64,000 nucleotides of DNA, taken from contig CAZTAO010000010.1 in NCBI GenBank assembly GCA_964611645.1, positions 59,507-123,506 on the forward strand, read 5' to 3'. Below, piece by piece: positions 15,424 through 24,596 of the stretch. A program made the translations under genes and the position numbers. This DNA comes from CAZTAO01 sp964611645. Its GTDB lineage: Bacteria; Armatimonadota; UBA5829. The notes beneath the pieces were generated by a model. That model did not search any database and was not told where the DNA came from. It saw only the letters and a list, made by a program, of their open reading frames with translations. Numbering within the stretch: the first letter of the stretch is position 1; each line of letters opens with the position of its first letter.

Positions 15424-16134
15424 ATGATCAGTATCAACAGGCTCGTAAAGTCTTACGATGGAGTTCGGGCGGTTTCCGGATTGGATCTGGATGTCCAGGA
15501 CGGCGAGATATTCGGGTTCATAGGCCCCAACGGCGCGGGCAAGACTACCACAATCAAGATGATCGCCGGGATACTCAGGCCGGATACCGGCAGCGTGGAG
15601 ATCGACGGGATCAGCGTAGAGAGCGACCCTATCAGCACGAAATCCCTGGTTGGATACGTCCCCGACACCCCCGACCTCTACGAGCGCCTCACCGGGATGC
15701 AGTTCATCAACTTCATCGCGGATGCTTTCAAGGTGCCGCAGGATGTGCGCCGGAGCCGGTTGGCGGAGTTGGCGGAGGCTTTCGAGATGCAGTCGGCGCT
15801 GCCCGACCTTATAGAGAGCTACTCACACGGTATGCGTCAGAAGACTGCGCTCATGTCCGCCCTTGTGCACGCGCCCAGAATCTGGCTTCTCGACGAGCCG
15901 TTGGTCGGCCTCGACCCCAAGGCAGCGTTCACCCTGAAGAAGATGATGCGGTCACATGCCGACGCCGGCAACACTGTGTTCTTCTCAACCCACGTGCTTG
16001 AAGTTGCCGAGAAGTTGTGCGACAGGGTGGGGATTATCGTGAAAGGGGAGCTTGTGAAGTGCGGCACCATGGACCAGCTTCGCCAGGATACCGACGAGAC
16101 TCTGGAGAACGTCTTCCTGGAGCTGGTGGGCTGA
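15424..16134 (+). CDS. ABC transporter ATP-binding protein (ABC-2 exporter type)
   Basis: 236 residues. Walker A GPNGAGKT at 34-41, signature SHGMRQK at 134-140, Walker B IWLLDEP about 153-159, and the switch histidine in FFSTHVLEVAEK. The order and spacing match ABC-2-type export ATPases. It pairs with the membrane protein that starts on the last base of its stop codon (TGATG). The substrate is unknown. Confidence 0.93.
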   Translation: MISINRLVKSYDGVRAVSGLDLDVQDGEIFGFIGPNGAGKTTTIKMIAGILRPDTGSVEIDGISVESDPISTKSLVGYVPDTPDLYERLTGMQFINFIADAFKVPQDVRRSRLAELAEAFEMQSALPDLIESYSHGMRQKTALMSALVHAPRIWLLDEPLVGLDPKAAFTLKKMMRSHADAGNTVFFSTHVLEVAEKLCDRVGIIVKGELVKCGTMDQLRQDTDETLENVFLELVG

Positions 16135-17777
16135 TGATACCTCTTCTGCGCACCCAACTCCTTGCTTCCCTCGGCCTGAGCGCGCTGTTTACCGGGAAGA
16201 AGCGGGTCAAGTCTTTCCTGATGCTGGGGCTGTTCATAGCGGCTATGGCTCCGGCGTATTCCGGCTACATATTCGTGCTCATCGCCACAAACTTATACCT
16301 GACCCAGAACAACATGCCAATGCACAATCTCGTGCTGGCGGGTTTCTACAATTTGGCTGTCCTGATGACTCTGTTCTCGGGGCTGCCCGTGGTTTACTCA
16401 TCGCTGTTCCAGCGCAACGACCTCCCGATACTCCTGCCGCTGCCGTATCGTCCCGGTCAGATAGTGGCCTCCAAGCTGCTTGTCTGCTACGTTACCGAGG
16501 GCATATTCTCCGCGGCTGTGTTTGTTCCAGCCCTCATCGTGAACTACTTCTTTGCGCCCGCTGGACTGGTAACTCTGATCAATCGGTTCATCTGCTTGGT
16601 CTTTCTGCCCGTGGCTCCGCTTGCGATATGCGCTATCCTGTGCGTCCTTATCTCCAACATCCCCGGTGTGGGGCGCAACAAGTGGTTCTGGTACACCATC
16701 ATCATTTCCGGGATGATCGGGATGTGGGTGGCGTATATGAACTTCGTCTCCGCAGCTCCAGGCATGGATATGCGCAACGCCGTGCTGCCGAAGCTGGAGC
16801 AGGTGAAGTATCTTAGTGGGCTACTCCCTGGGACGGTGTTCGGCGTCAAGGCGATGGCACTGACCGGATTGCCCGCTCTCTATAACCAGGCGCTGAATGT
16901 GCTGACGGCGGTGGGGCTGGCTGCGCTGGCTTTGCTCGTGAGTGAGAGGTTCTACCTCAGGCCGGTTCTGGCGGGCGGGGCTTTGCGGCGGGCGTCTGGC
17001 AAGCGCACGGCCGATGCCGTCGAAAGCCGGTTCTGGCTGACATACGTGCGCAAGGAACTGGCCTCGGTGCTCAAGGATCCGACACTTGCCATGAACGCCC
17101 TGGCCGGTTATGTGATGTTCCCTGTTATGTTCATCATTAGCTCGGTTCAGAGCTCCAGCAAGGCGCACGCCACAGGCAGCCTCCTACAGATTCTGAGAAG
17201 TCCGGGAATGCACGACTACATATCGATCGTGGTAGTGGGCCTGGGCCTCGCTCTGGCGTTCGTGGGGTGCAGTTCGTCGCTATTCAGCGCGTCCTACTCC
17301 AAAGATGGAAAGCGGCTGTGGGTGGAGAAGTCTCTGCCCATACTGCCGAAGCAGATAATGATGGGCAAGCTTCTTGCCGGAATGCTCGTCCTGTCCGTCC
17401 CCAATCTGGCGCTCGTTGTAGTTGCAGGGGTGGCCATATCGTTGAGCGCGGGTCAGGTTGCCTTCGCGTTCTTGCTCAGCGAGATTGTGATAGCCTGCCT
17501 GGGGTTGGTGGGCCTGGGAATCGACTGCCGCCGCCCCAAGATCCACTGGAAAGATACCGCGCACGTGGTCAAACAGAACCTCAATGTCTTCCTGACCACC
17601 ATCATCGGTTTCGCGCTCTTCGGGCTGAACGCGATTGTGCTTTACTCCCTGTGGGCAGCCGGGGTTCGAGGGCTAGCTCTCAACTCTATACTTATCGGCA
17701 TGAACTCCGTCGTCCTTGCATTCGCGTGGGTGTGGGCCCGCACCTCGGACGACCACCTGGAGAGGCTGGCGGTCTGA
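16134..17777 (+). CDS. ABC-2-type transporter permease
   Basis: 547 residues from ATG 16134, which overlaps the ATPase stop by one base. About twelve hydrophobic segments are spread along the protein (for example LMLGLFIAAMAPAYSGYIF and LSVPNLALVVVAGVAISL). The layout resembles the large permeases of the YthQ/ABC-exporter class. It forms a two-gene exporter with the preceding ATPase. No substrate-binding protein or accessory gene is nearby, so the substrate cannot be predicted. Confidence 0.85.
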   Translation: MIPLLRTQLLASLGLSALFTGKKRVKSFLMLGLFIAAMAPAYSGYIFVLIATNLYLTQNNMPMHNLVLAGFYNLAVLMTLFSGLPVVYSSLFQRNDLPILLPLPYRPGQIVASKLLVCYVTEGIFSAAVFVPALIVNYFFAPAGLVTLINRFICLVFLPVAPLAICAILCVLISNIPGVGRNKWFWYTIIISGMIGMWVAYMNFVSAAPGMDMRNAVLPKLEQVKYLSGLLPGTVFGVKAMALTGLPALYNQALNVLTAVGLAALALLVSERFYLRPVLAGGALRRASGKRTADAVESRFWLTYVRKELASVLKDPTLAMNALAGYVMFPVMFIISSVQSSSKAHATGSLLQILRSPGMHDYISIVVVGLGLALAFVGCSSSLFSASYSKDGKRLWVEKSLPILPKQIMMGKLLAGMLVLSVPNLALVVVAGVAISLSAGQVAFAFLLSEIVIACLGLVGLGIDCRRPKIHWKDTAHVVKQNLNVFLTTIIGFALFGLNAIVLYSLWAAGVRGLALNSILIGMNSVVLAFAWVWARTSDDHLERLAV

Positions 17778-17806
17778 TTGGCTGGTGCGTCCCAGGTACG
17801 GTAAAG

Positions 17807-17833
17807 CCTCCAGGTTTGGAAGACCTGGAGGCA
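17807..17833. terminator. Hairpin between convergent genes
   Basis: GCCTCCAGGT pairs perfectly with ACCTGGAGGC around a 7-base loop. It lies 30 bases after the permease stop and 27 bases from the end of the convergent gene. It has no T run, so it may be a transcript-end stabiliser rather than an intrinsic terminator. Confidence 0.5.
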
Positions 17834-17859
17834 TAGAATACATTGCGATTCGAGCAGAA

Positions 17860-18573
17860 CTACTGGGTTGGCGCGGGTTCTGCCGGTGGGGCTGCAGGCT
17901 CGGGTTCAGGAGTCGGCGCGGGCGCGGGTTTCTCGGCGCTCTGCTTCGCCATCTCCATGACCCAGTTCATAATCTTCTGGATATCCAGGCTTCCCACCAG
18001 CCGGGCAGCCATGATGGTGCCCTTCTTGGGGTCGTAGGTGTATCCGACATAGCCGCCGTTGTTGGACTGAGCGTATATGCCCACTGCGGTGTCCTGGATG
18101 TTGCCCATGACCTTGCTGAATGTACCCATCTTCACCAGGCCCTTCTCGAACTCCATCTGGAAGTCCTTGGGGGTTGAGTGGCGGGGGTAAGTGCCGACGA
18201 GGAGGCGAACCGCCTTCACGCCGTCCAGCGCCGCGGCAAGTTGGGTGGTGTCGAGGTTGTCCATGCCCGCCATCATCTGAGCGCCCATTTCGCCGACTCC
18301 CGCGCCCATGCTTCCGCCCATCCCCGGGACAGCGCTCAGTCCCTGGGCTGCGCCCATCTTGGCGAGGTCGCCGATCATTGGGATCATGCTCTTGAGGGTG
18401 GGCAGAAGGTCGTTCTCAGTGAGATTGACCTCTGTCGTGATGTTGGCGCCGTATGGTATATTGAGCGCCCAGGGCTTTATCAGCGTCCCCGCCGCCGCCG
18501 CGCCAAAGGCGCTTGATGCGAAGCAGGTGACTGCGGCAGACAATATCAGGACCGCCACAAGAAATCGTCTCAT
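17860..18573 (-). CDS. Secreted protein with Gly/Met-rich middle and proline-rich tail, unknown
   Basis: 237 residues from ATG 18573 (MRRFLVAVLILSAAV), with GAGAGGG upstream. The signal peptide ends near AFGAAAA. A Gly/Met/Ala segment (VPGMGGSMGAGVGEMGAQMM) follows, then a structured region (VKAVRLLVGTYPR ... GYVGYTYDPKKGTIMAARLVGS). The tail is a PAPAPTPEPEPAAPPAEPAP-type stretch that could span peptidoglycan. The middle domain loosely recalls DUF4252. The function is not known. Confidence 0.65.
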   Translation of the reverse strand: MRRFLVAVLILSAAVTCFASSAFGAAAAGTLIKPWALNIPYGANITTEVNLTENDLLPTLKSMIPMIGDLAKMGAAQGLSAVPGMGGSMGAGVGEMGAQMMAGMDNLDTTQLAAALDGVKAVRLLVGTYPRHSTPKDFQMEFEKGLVKMGTFSKVMGNIQDTAVGIYAQSNNGGYVGYTYDPKKGTIMAARLVGSLDIQKIMNWVMEMAKQSAEKPAPAPTPEPEPAAPPAEPAPTQ

Positions 18574-18652
18574 TTGACCGTACCCTCTCTTTCGTTCCAT
18601 CTGAGGAACCTATACTCATGGATTCTCCACACGAACCGGCTTGACCTCCCAC

Positions 18653-18684
18653 AAAAAAAGCCCCCGGCTGTCAGGCCGGGGGCT
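18653..18684 (-). terminator. Strong intrinsic terminator of the SLH porin gene
   Basis: A ten-base-pair G+C-rich stem (18659-18668 with 18675-18684). On the minus strand it is followed by seven T residues. It ends transcription of the gene at 18699-20546 just 15 bases after its stop. Confidence 0.88.
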
Positions 18685-18698
18685 TTTGCTAGCCGATG

Positions 18699-20546
18699 CT
18701 AGAAGGAAACGCCGAGCTGAACTGCGCCGACGCTGCCCTTGAAGCTGGAGTCAGGGGCTACACCCTTGACGCCGGACTTGAACTCGATGAGCTGATAGCC
18801 GACCTTAAGGCTGGCGTTCTCACCGATCTTGCGGCCCCAATCCAACGATATGTAGGATATTTCGGGCTTGTCGAAGCCGACCGGCCTGGAGTTAGCGTCC
18901 ACGTCGACCCACTCGACATTCAGACCAAGGTCGTCATTGCTGCTGAATGCATAGTTGACGCCGGCTTTGATCTGATTGATCTCGTCGTCCTTGGTCGCAA
19001 GACCAAAGGATGACGGCTGGTTCTCTCTAAGTTTCAGCATCTGTCCGCCGACGTTCACGGAGAACTTGTCGCTGAAGTTGTAGGCGAGGTCGCCGTTGAA
19101 ACCCTTGACGTTGGTGGGGTTGTTCACGTAAGCGATCTTGTCCCACGCGCCAGGAGCCATGAAATTGCCGCCGATGTCTCTGTAGCCAACGCCGAGCTTG
19201 AGGCCGGCGATCGGGAATGCCAATCTGGCTTCCCACGCTTCGTTGTCATCGTCAACAACCTTCACGCCCAGGGCCTTCTGATTGGCCTGGGTCCAGCTTC
19301 CAGTGAGTCCCATTCCGTCCACGAAGGAGATCGGAACGGAGAGGTCGCCGCTGATGTACTCGTAGAGGTCAACAGAGGCGGTCTTGTAGTTGGTCTTGTC
19401 CCAGCCCTGGTAGTAAGTGCCGCCGAGTCTGATGCCCATAGGGGCGCCAAACTCAAGCCGCGCGCCAGCGGACTGAGTGAACGGAACGCCGTAGACGGGA
19501 GTTCCGAACCCGGTGTATGTCGGGACCTTGTCGTGCTGAGCAGCGAAGAATGTCCAGTCGATTCCGAGCAGACCTGTCTTGAGCATAGCGCCGTCAACCG
19601 GCCTGTTGCCGCTGTCGGTCTTGGCCATGCTGACGTAGCTGTCAGCAACCGGCATCTTGAACGTGTACGCGCCCAACTGCAGTGGGAAGCGGCCAACCGT
19701 CAGATTACCAAATCCGAGGTCGGTAGCTATGCACATATAGTAAGGTGTAAACGCATCAGAAGCGCCGGCATTGCTGCCGCTGTTCAGGTAGTTGATGTAG
19801 TTGCCGAAGTTGATCGTCGCCATCGCGGTGGTGTTCTCGTTGACTCTGCCGACCAGATTAAGGTCGAAGTCACGATATACACTCATGTCGCGAAGCGCAG
19901 AGCTGCCAGTGTGGCCAGCCGCGTTGTTGATCGGGTTGCCGATTCGACCATCGATGTCTCTCAGTATCGCGCCTGTTGCTGCGTAGTCGGTGTTGCGCGT
20001 ATTGTCGGAATAGACCTTCGCCACAACATTGAACTCGCCAGTGAAGCGAACTCTCTTGAGCTCGGTCTCGATGGCGTCAACTCTCGCGCTCAGAGCGGCG
20101 AGGTCGCGCTTTACCTGGTCGACGTCAACGCCCAGGGACTGAAGTTCGTCCTTGAAGCCGTCAACGAGCTTGCGGATTGCCGCAACGTCGTCCTTGGTCG
20201 CATAGATGCTCAGGTCCGGTCCGGCGGATGTTACTGTGGTGCCGATCGGGATCTTCGCTATGGCATCAGCCATTTCCTGCTTGGTCACGTAACCGTCGAG
20301 GGACGGCATCGGGGGCATCTGCTGCAGGAGACGAGCTACGACCGTAGCCAGCTCGTATCTGCTCATGGTTCTTTTGCCCTGGAATGTGCCATCGGGATAG
20401 CCCTGGAGTATGCCCTTAGCCTGAAGGCTCTCAACTGCGTCATACGCCCAGTGCTCGCTCGGCACATCGGTGAACGCGCTCTGTGCGTAGATCGGTGCTA
20501 CACAAAGAACGGCCAGTGCGATCACTAGATAGAGTGTCGTTTTCAT
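18699..20546 (-). CDS. SLH-domain outer-membrane porin, OmpM type
   Basis: 615 residues. A signal peptide is followed by an SLH domain (FTDVPSEHWAYDAVESLQAK, GYPDGTFQGKRTMSRYELA, residues about 25-75). A short coiled-coil stalk comes next (about 115-165, VDQVKRDLAALSARVDAIETEL). A long beta-barrel ends in GAVQLGVSF, with the terminal Phe of outer-membrane proteins. SLH-stalk-barrel proteins tether the outer membrane to peptidoglycan in diderm Terrabacteria (OmpM; also cyanobacterial and Thermus SlpA-type). A strong terminator and a probable promoter suggest high expression. This is the best lineage marker in the window. Confidence 0.93.
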   Translation of the reverse strand: MKTTLYLVIALAVLCVAPIYAQSAFTDVPSEHWAYDAVESLQAKGILQGYPDGTFQGKRTMSRYELATVVARLLQQMPPMPSLDGYVTKQEMADAIAKIPIGTTVTSAGPDLSIYATKDDVAAIRKLVDGFKDELQSLGVDVDQVKRDLAALSARVDAIETELKRVRFTGEFNVVAKVYSDNTRNTDYAATGAILRDIDGRIGNPINNAAGHTGSSALRDMSVYRDFDLNLVGRVNENTTAMATINFGNYINYLNSGSNAGASDAFTPYYMCIATDLGFGNLTVGRFPLQLGAYTFKMPVADSYVSMAKTDSGNRPVDGAMLKTGLLGIDWTFFAAQHDKVPTYTGFGTPVYGVPFTQSAGARLEFGAPMGIRLGGTYYQGWDKTNYKTASVDLYEYISGDLSVPISFVDGMGLTGSWTQANQKALGVKVVDDDNEAWEARLAFPIAGLKLGVGYRDIGGNFMAPGAWDKIAYVNNPTNVKGFNGDLAYNFSDKFSVNVGGQMLKLRENQPSSFGLATKDDEINQIKAGVNYAFSSNDDLGLNVEWVDVDANSRPVGFDKPEISYISLDWGRKIGENASLKVGYQLIEFKSGVKGVAPDSSFKGSVGAVQLGVSF

Positions 20547-20756
20547 TTTGTTCTCCTTGATTTAGTTGTCGCAGAGATCACTCCTCTAGAAGACCGTCAT
20601 CGACCTCGCCTCAGTATCCATGTTGCCTGCTGCTTGTTCGAATTTGTCTTCTGTCGAGATCACTCTGTTGCGCTGTTCCCCTCGGCACTCACGAGCTTTT
20701 CAAGGATTCACCCCCTTTCCCGCCCGCGCCGATTGTCTGGTAACAGCTTACCGAAA

Positions 20757-20785
20757 ATGCTACTACATGCCATCTTCGGTGTCAA
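20757..20785 (-). promoter_or_regulatory. Probable promoter of the SLH porin gene
   Basis: On the minus strand TTGACA (20785-20780), a 17-base spacer and TAGCAT (20762-20757). The consensus -35 makes up for the weaker -10. The predicted leader is about 200 nucleotides. Confidence 0.45.
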
Positions 20786-20955
20786 GTGTCATAGACGCTT
20801 GTACACTCCACATGTTGCCAACAATTGGCGCTTTTTCAAACACTATTTGCACGTATCAGAGGCTATTATAGAAACAAATGTTCGCCTCGAACCCGATTCA
20901 GGGCGAACGCGATGGTCAGATGAGAGAGTTCAGTTCTGCGCGCACACCCAATCCG

Positions 20956-21077
20956 CTAGCCCTGAGTAGACGCGAGGCGCTGCCCTGAGCGGAGCGAAGG
21001 GAACGAGCGGCGTATCGAAGGGCGATTCCTCTGTTGCCCGTGCTTCGATACGGTCTGCGGACCTACTCAGCACTAGC
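20956..21077. repeat. Imperfect palindromic dispersed element
   Basis: CTGAGTAG near 20962 is inverted as CTACTCAG near 21062-21069. CGTATCGAAG near 21011 is inverted as CTTCGATACG near 21042-21051. CCCTGAGCGGAGCGAAGGG lies inside. The structure and composition match a non-coding palindromic repeat placed between genes. Confidence 0.6.
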
Positions 21078-21109
21078 GGCACAGACCGGGGACATGGTTT
21101 ACACTCTTG

Positions 21110-22915
21110 CTAGGGCTTGCCCTCAGGCGTGGGCGGGTCGATGGGGCAATCCTGCAGGCTCTTGCCTACTTCCCATTCCTGGTAACGGTTGGTGATCGGA
21201 AGTCTGCGGTCGCGCCCGAATGCCTTGGGTGTGAGCTTCACCCCCGGGGCAGCCTGCCTGCGTTTGTATTCGTTGCGGTCGATCATACACACCACTCTGC
21301 GCACCGTGCACTCGTCGAATCCCATATCCACAATCTCCCGCGCGCCCCTGTCTTCTTCCACGTATGCGTGGATAATCGGGTCGAGCACCTCGTATGGTGG
21401 GAGGGTGTCCTGGTCGGTCTGGTTGGGCCGCAGTTCGGCGCTGGGCGCTCGGGTGATGATGGACTCGGGTATCACCGGGCTGACGGAATTGCGGTACGCC
21501 GCGAGTTGGTAGACCATGGTTTTGGGCACGTCCTTGATTACCGCAAACCCCCCGGCCATGTCGCCGTATAGAGTGGAATATCCGCAAGCGAGTTCGCTCT
21601 TGTTGCCCGTGGTAAGCACCAGGGACCCGAACTTGTTGGAGACAGCCATCAGCAGGTTTCCGCGAATCCGGGCCTGGAGGTTCTCTTCCGTTACGTCCGG
21701 ACTCTTGCCCGCGAACACTTGCGCCAGTGAAGCCTCGTATTGTGCCATCATCTCGGAGATGGGAATGTAGTCGAAGCGGATCCCCAGCTTTCGCGCCGCG
21801 ACTTCCGCATCCGACTGCGTTTCGTTGGATGAATACTGGCTGGGCATTATCAGCACCCGGACCATATCCGGGCCGAGGGCGTCACAGGCGATGCAGGCGG
21901 TGAGGGCGGAGTCTATCCCCCCGCTCATTCCCAGCACAACCTCGCGGAAGCCGTTCTTGGTGACATAATCCCGAGTGCCGGTGACCAGCGCGGTGTATAT
22001 TTCCTCTATCTGCCCGGGTGGCTGCGAGGATGGCGTTGCAGGGTCGCTGCAGGTTCCGCATTTGCAGGGATCGAGGGTGACGAACTCCACCGGCATCAGC
22101 CCCTGGCTGACCAGCTTGGCCTTTCTCCTGCGGGGGTCGGTGAGCCGCGCGTGCTCGATGGGCGCAACGTCCACATCCACAAAGGCAAGCTGCTCCTCAA
22201 ACACTTTGCCCCGGAACAGCAGCTCGCCTGACGGCGCGACCACCATGGAGTGGCCGTCGAACACAAGCTCATCCTGCCCGCCGACCGAGTTGAGATACAC
22301 CACCACACAGGTGTTGTCGGTTGCGCGGGTAGCCAGCATCTGCTCCCTGAACTGCCACTTGCCGGCGTGGAAGGGGGAGGAGTTGATGTCGATGATGATA
22401 TGCGCTCCGCCGAACAGCGCGGCGGCGTTGTGGGGGCCATCGGCAAACCAGATGTCCTCGCACACCTCAACTCCCAGCACCACCCCGCCGCAGTCGTAGA
22501 CCTTGGTCTCGGAGCCGGCCTGGAAGTAGCGGTCTTCGTCGAACACCCCGTAGTTGGGGAGGAAGACTTTGTGATTGATGCCTGCTATCGCGCCGTTGTG
22601 GATGACTGCCGCGGCGTTGTAGATGTCGTTGTCCGCATCTACGAACCCCACCACTGCGGTTATGCCCTTGGTTGCCTGCGCGATGACATCGAGCGCGCGG
22701 ATGTTGTCTGATACAAAGCCGCGTTTGAGCAGCAGGTCTTCGGGCGGGTAGCCGGTGATCGCCAGTTCCGGAAACACCACAACCTCAGCCCCGGCCGCTT
22801 TCGCCGCGTGGGTGTATTCAACGATCTTCCGGGTATTGCCCGCGATATCGCCGACTATGGTATTGATCTGCGCAAGCGCGATCCTGATGCTGCGAAGGGT
22901 TCGGTTATTCTCCAC
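21110..22915 (-). CDS. nadE: Glutamine-dependent NAD+ synthetase
   Basis: 601 residues. The N-terminal nitrilase-type amidase domain has the triad Glu50 (VVFPELAITGYPPEDLL), Lys116 (NHKVFLPNYG) and Cys152 (GVEVCEDIWF). The C-terminal PP-loop ATPase has SGGIDS at 331-336 and the later TGNKSELACGYSTLYGDMAGG signature. It makes NAD from deamido-NAD using glutamine as nitrogen source. The GTG start at 22915 has AGAGAGG upstream. A Cys-rich linker (Cys 284, 286, 289; CKCGTC) between the domains is unusual. It appears monocistronic. Confidence 0.96.
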   Translation of the reverse strand: MENNRTLRSIRIALAQINTIVGDIAGNTRKIVEYTHAAKAAGAEVVVFPELAITGYPPEDLLLKRGFVSDNIRALDVIAQATKGITAVVGFVDADNDIYNAAAVIHNGAIAGINHKVFLPNYGVFDEDRYFQAGSETKVYDCGGVVLGVEVCEDIWFADGPHNAAALFGGAHIIIDINSSPFHAGKWQFREQMLATRATDNTCVVVYLNSVGGQDELVFDGHSMVVAPSGELLFRGKVFEEQLAFVDVDVAPIEHARLTDPRRRKAKLVSQGLMPVEFVTLDPCKCGTCSDPATPSSQPPGQIEEIYTALVTGTRDYVTKNGFREVVLGMSGGIDSALTACIACDALGPDMVRVLIMPSQYSSNETQSDAEVAARKLGIRFDYIPISEMMAQYEASLAQVFAGKSPDVTEENLQARIRGNLLMAVSNKFGSLVLTTGNKSELACGYSTLYGDMAGGFAVIKDVPKTMVYQLAAYRNSVSPVIPESIITRAPSAELRPNQTDQDTLPPYEVLDPIIHAYVEEDRGAREIVDMGFDECTVRRVVCMIDRNEYKRRQAAPGVKLTPKAFGRDRRLPITNRYQEWEVGKSLQDCPIDPPTPEGKP

Positions 22916-23066
22916 GGCGTTAGCCTCTCTGCCGGATTTGTAGACATTGTACCCCAGAATGGGGGATTTGGCGAGTCTGCCAGCGCGAGTAGACGGCTGT
23001 TGGGCGTTCTTGGCTAGTCTCTCGGAATGAGATCAGGCGAGAGCAGAGCCTTGGATAGTCGTTGAG

Positions 23067-23600
23067 TCAGTATCTCCCACGCCGGGTCTGCAGGCCCAGT
23101 TCTCTTAGCCTGCGCCTCATTGCCCATAGGGATACCCCGAAGCGGTCGGCCAGGATTGTGACTCGTGATTCTTCGTTGTATGCGAGTTCGGCGTAGTGGT
23201 GGCGGATCTGGTCTTCGGGCATCAGGAGGAGGGCGGCGAAGCGGTCGCAGCTTCTTTCGACTATGGTCCGCTTGCGGTCGACTGCGTCGCAGAAGAAGAG
23301 GTCGTCGGTCTTGATGCGGCGGCTGAGGACGTGGTGGCCTATCTCGTGGGCGAGGGTGAACCTCCGCCGCTCGGGCGGTTTGGTGTAGCAGATGTTGAGG
23401 CCGATCACAGGTTTCTTGTCGGGTTTCTTGATGTAGAGGCCGTCGATCTCCTCCGAGAACTCCTGCTCCACAACCACAATCCCCAGCCTCTGCGCCACCA
23501 GCTTCAGGTCCACCGGCGGCTCCAGCTTGAGGGTGGACCAGGCCTTGTGCGCGAGCATCTCGGCTTCATCCTGGAAAGTGAGCCTTCGAGCTTCGACCAT
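23067..23600 (-). CDS. ImmA/IrrE-family metallopeptidase
   Basis: 177 residues from ATG 23600, whose first base overlaps the stop of the upstream regulator gene (TAATG). The zinc motif HEIGHH lies at 85-90, with a further acidic residue in VERSCDRFAALLLMP. A C-terminal winged-helix-like tail follows (VTILADRFGVSLWAMRRRLREL). Such peptidases cleave a partner HTH repressor to induce genes, or act as toxin-like partners in XRE-ImmA pairs. The coupling to the HTH gene supports a two-gene regulatory or toxin-antitoxin module. Confidence 0.9.
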   Translation of the reverse strand: MVEARRLTFQDEAEMLAHKAWSTLKLEPPVDLKLVAQRLGIVVVEQEFSEEIDGLYIKKPDKKPVIGLNICYTKPPERRRFTLAHEIGHHVLSRRIKTDDLFFCDAVDRKRTIVERSCDRFAALLLMPEDQIRHHYAELAYNEESRVTILADRFGVSLWAMRRRLRELGLQTRRGRY

Positions 23601-23950
23601 TACTCGTGCTTGCCTTCGGCTACTTCCCGCACAAATTCCAGGATCTGCCTGCGCCCGGCCTCGGTGAGCGACTGGTTGTTGCGCAGGGCGCACTCCACCG
23701 CCGCAACGGCATCGTTGGGGTCGTAGTCGGCGGCATACCCTGCTGCCGCGAGGAGGGCGTTCTTGTCCATATCCGGAAAAGCCGCGCAGACCTTTTCAAT
23801 GGCCTGAGCCGACGGCACCCGCCCATCCGCCATGTCTTTCCAATAAGCCCCGCTGATCTGGCTCTTGAGCCCCGCCGCGCGGTATGTCAGCCCGTGCTCC
23901 CGCAGGTAGCCGGATATCAAAGCACCAAACTCCACAGATACCTTGCTCAT
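23600..23950 (-). CDS. XRE-like helix-turn-helix regulator paired with ImmA peptidase
   Basis: 116 residues. The N-terminal half has an XRE-type five-helix pattern (FGALISGYLREHGLTYRAAG, SGAYWKDMADGRVPSAQAIEKV). The C-terminal helices (AAVECALRNNQSLTEAGRRQILEFV) also resemble those of repressor partners of ImmA proteins. It is translated just before the peptidase and probably represses the pair until cleaved. Confidence 0.82.
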   Translation of the reverse strand: MSKVSVEFGALISGYLREHGLTYRAAGLKSQISGAYWKDMADGRVPSAQAIEKVCAAFPDMDKNALLAAAGYAADYDPNDAVAAVECALRNNQSLTEAGRRQILEFVREVAEGKHE

Positions 23951-24050
23951 CGCAATAGCCTCCGTTCACTACTAATGGTTATAGCACGAGGGGGCGAGGG
24001 GAGTCAAGGTGTGAGTGCGGGGCAGAGCCGCAAAGGTGCTCGGATCCCCC

Positions 24051-24596
24051 TCAAAACTTCCACTGATAGGCAACCCCGCCGGGGGTTACCACCAGGTCTT
24101 GGCCGGTGTAGCGTTTGGCGACTGCGTAGCCGAGAGCGGCGCCTGCTACCACGTCCTGCCAGTGGTGCGCTCCTACTTCGACCCTGGACCAACTGATGGT
24201 GGCGGCTGCGCCATAAGCGAGCCATTTGTACTCGGGTTGGTAGTCTGCCACAACCGTTGCCATAGCGAATGCAACGGATGCATGGCCGCTGGGGAAACTG
24301 GTCAGTTCGTTGGAGTTGGGCCGTTTCTCGCGTATGATGCGTTTTATCGCCTCGGTCAGTACGGCAGTAACAACCAAGGCTTTCGCCCCCTGGAGAGCCT
24401 CCGCCTTTCCGGCCTGGCCGTCAGAAAGCAGTGATAGCTCCCCGACCACAACAAGCGGCCCAAGCGATCTGGAGGCAGCATCCGCGAACGTATCAGCGTT
24501 GATCGGGGCCGATACCAGCCCCAAGACAAGCAGAATCACAGCCGCCAAGCACAGCCCCGCTCTCTGCTTCTCTGCCCTCAGCTCTCTGCCGCTCAA
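24051..24596 (-). CDS. PAP2-family membrane phosphatase
   Basis: About 181 residues if started at TTG 24596, which overlaps the stop of the upstream gene (TTGA); the start is uncertain. The phosphatase signature is complete: KRIIREKRPNSNE, PSGHAS, and SWSRVEVGAHHWQDVVAG. Several hydrophobic segments are present. It may act on lipid phosphates such as undecaprenyl pyrophosphate or phosphatidylglycerol phosphate. Its first codons fall within a purine repeat (GCAGAGAGCTGAGGGCAGAG), so the N-terminus may have been altered by repeat insertion. Confidence 0.85.
   Translation of the reverse strand: MSGRELRAEKQRAGLCLAAVILLVLGLVSAPINADTFADAASRSLGPLVVVGELSLLSDGQAGKAEALQGAKALVVTAVLTEAIKRIIREKRPNSNELTSFPSGHASVAFAMATVVADYQPEYKWLAYGAAATISWSRVEVGAHHWQDVVAGAALGYAVAKRYTGQDLVVTPGGVAYQWKF
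24546..24590. repeat. Low-complexity purine repeat at a gene start
   Basis: On the minus strand, iterated GCAGAGAGCTGAGGGCAGAG units overlap the presumed first codons of the PAP2 gene. They resemble 3506-3546. Confidence 0.55.

Larger units (their letters stand above)
20547..21109. other. 563-base intergenic region between SLH porin and NAD synthetase
   Basis: It contains the porin promoter (20757-20785), its long leader, and a palindromic dispersed element (20956-21077). No credible gene was found. A plus-strand frame of about 110 codons at 20634-20969 has no ribosome site and no protein-like composition. Confidence 0.5.

Noticed and set aside
20634..20969. Plus-strand open frame in the porin-nadE gap
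   Set aside because: No ribosome site, no hydrophobic or domain pattern, and it overlaps the porin promoter.
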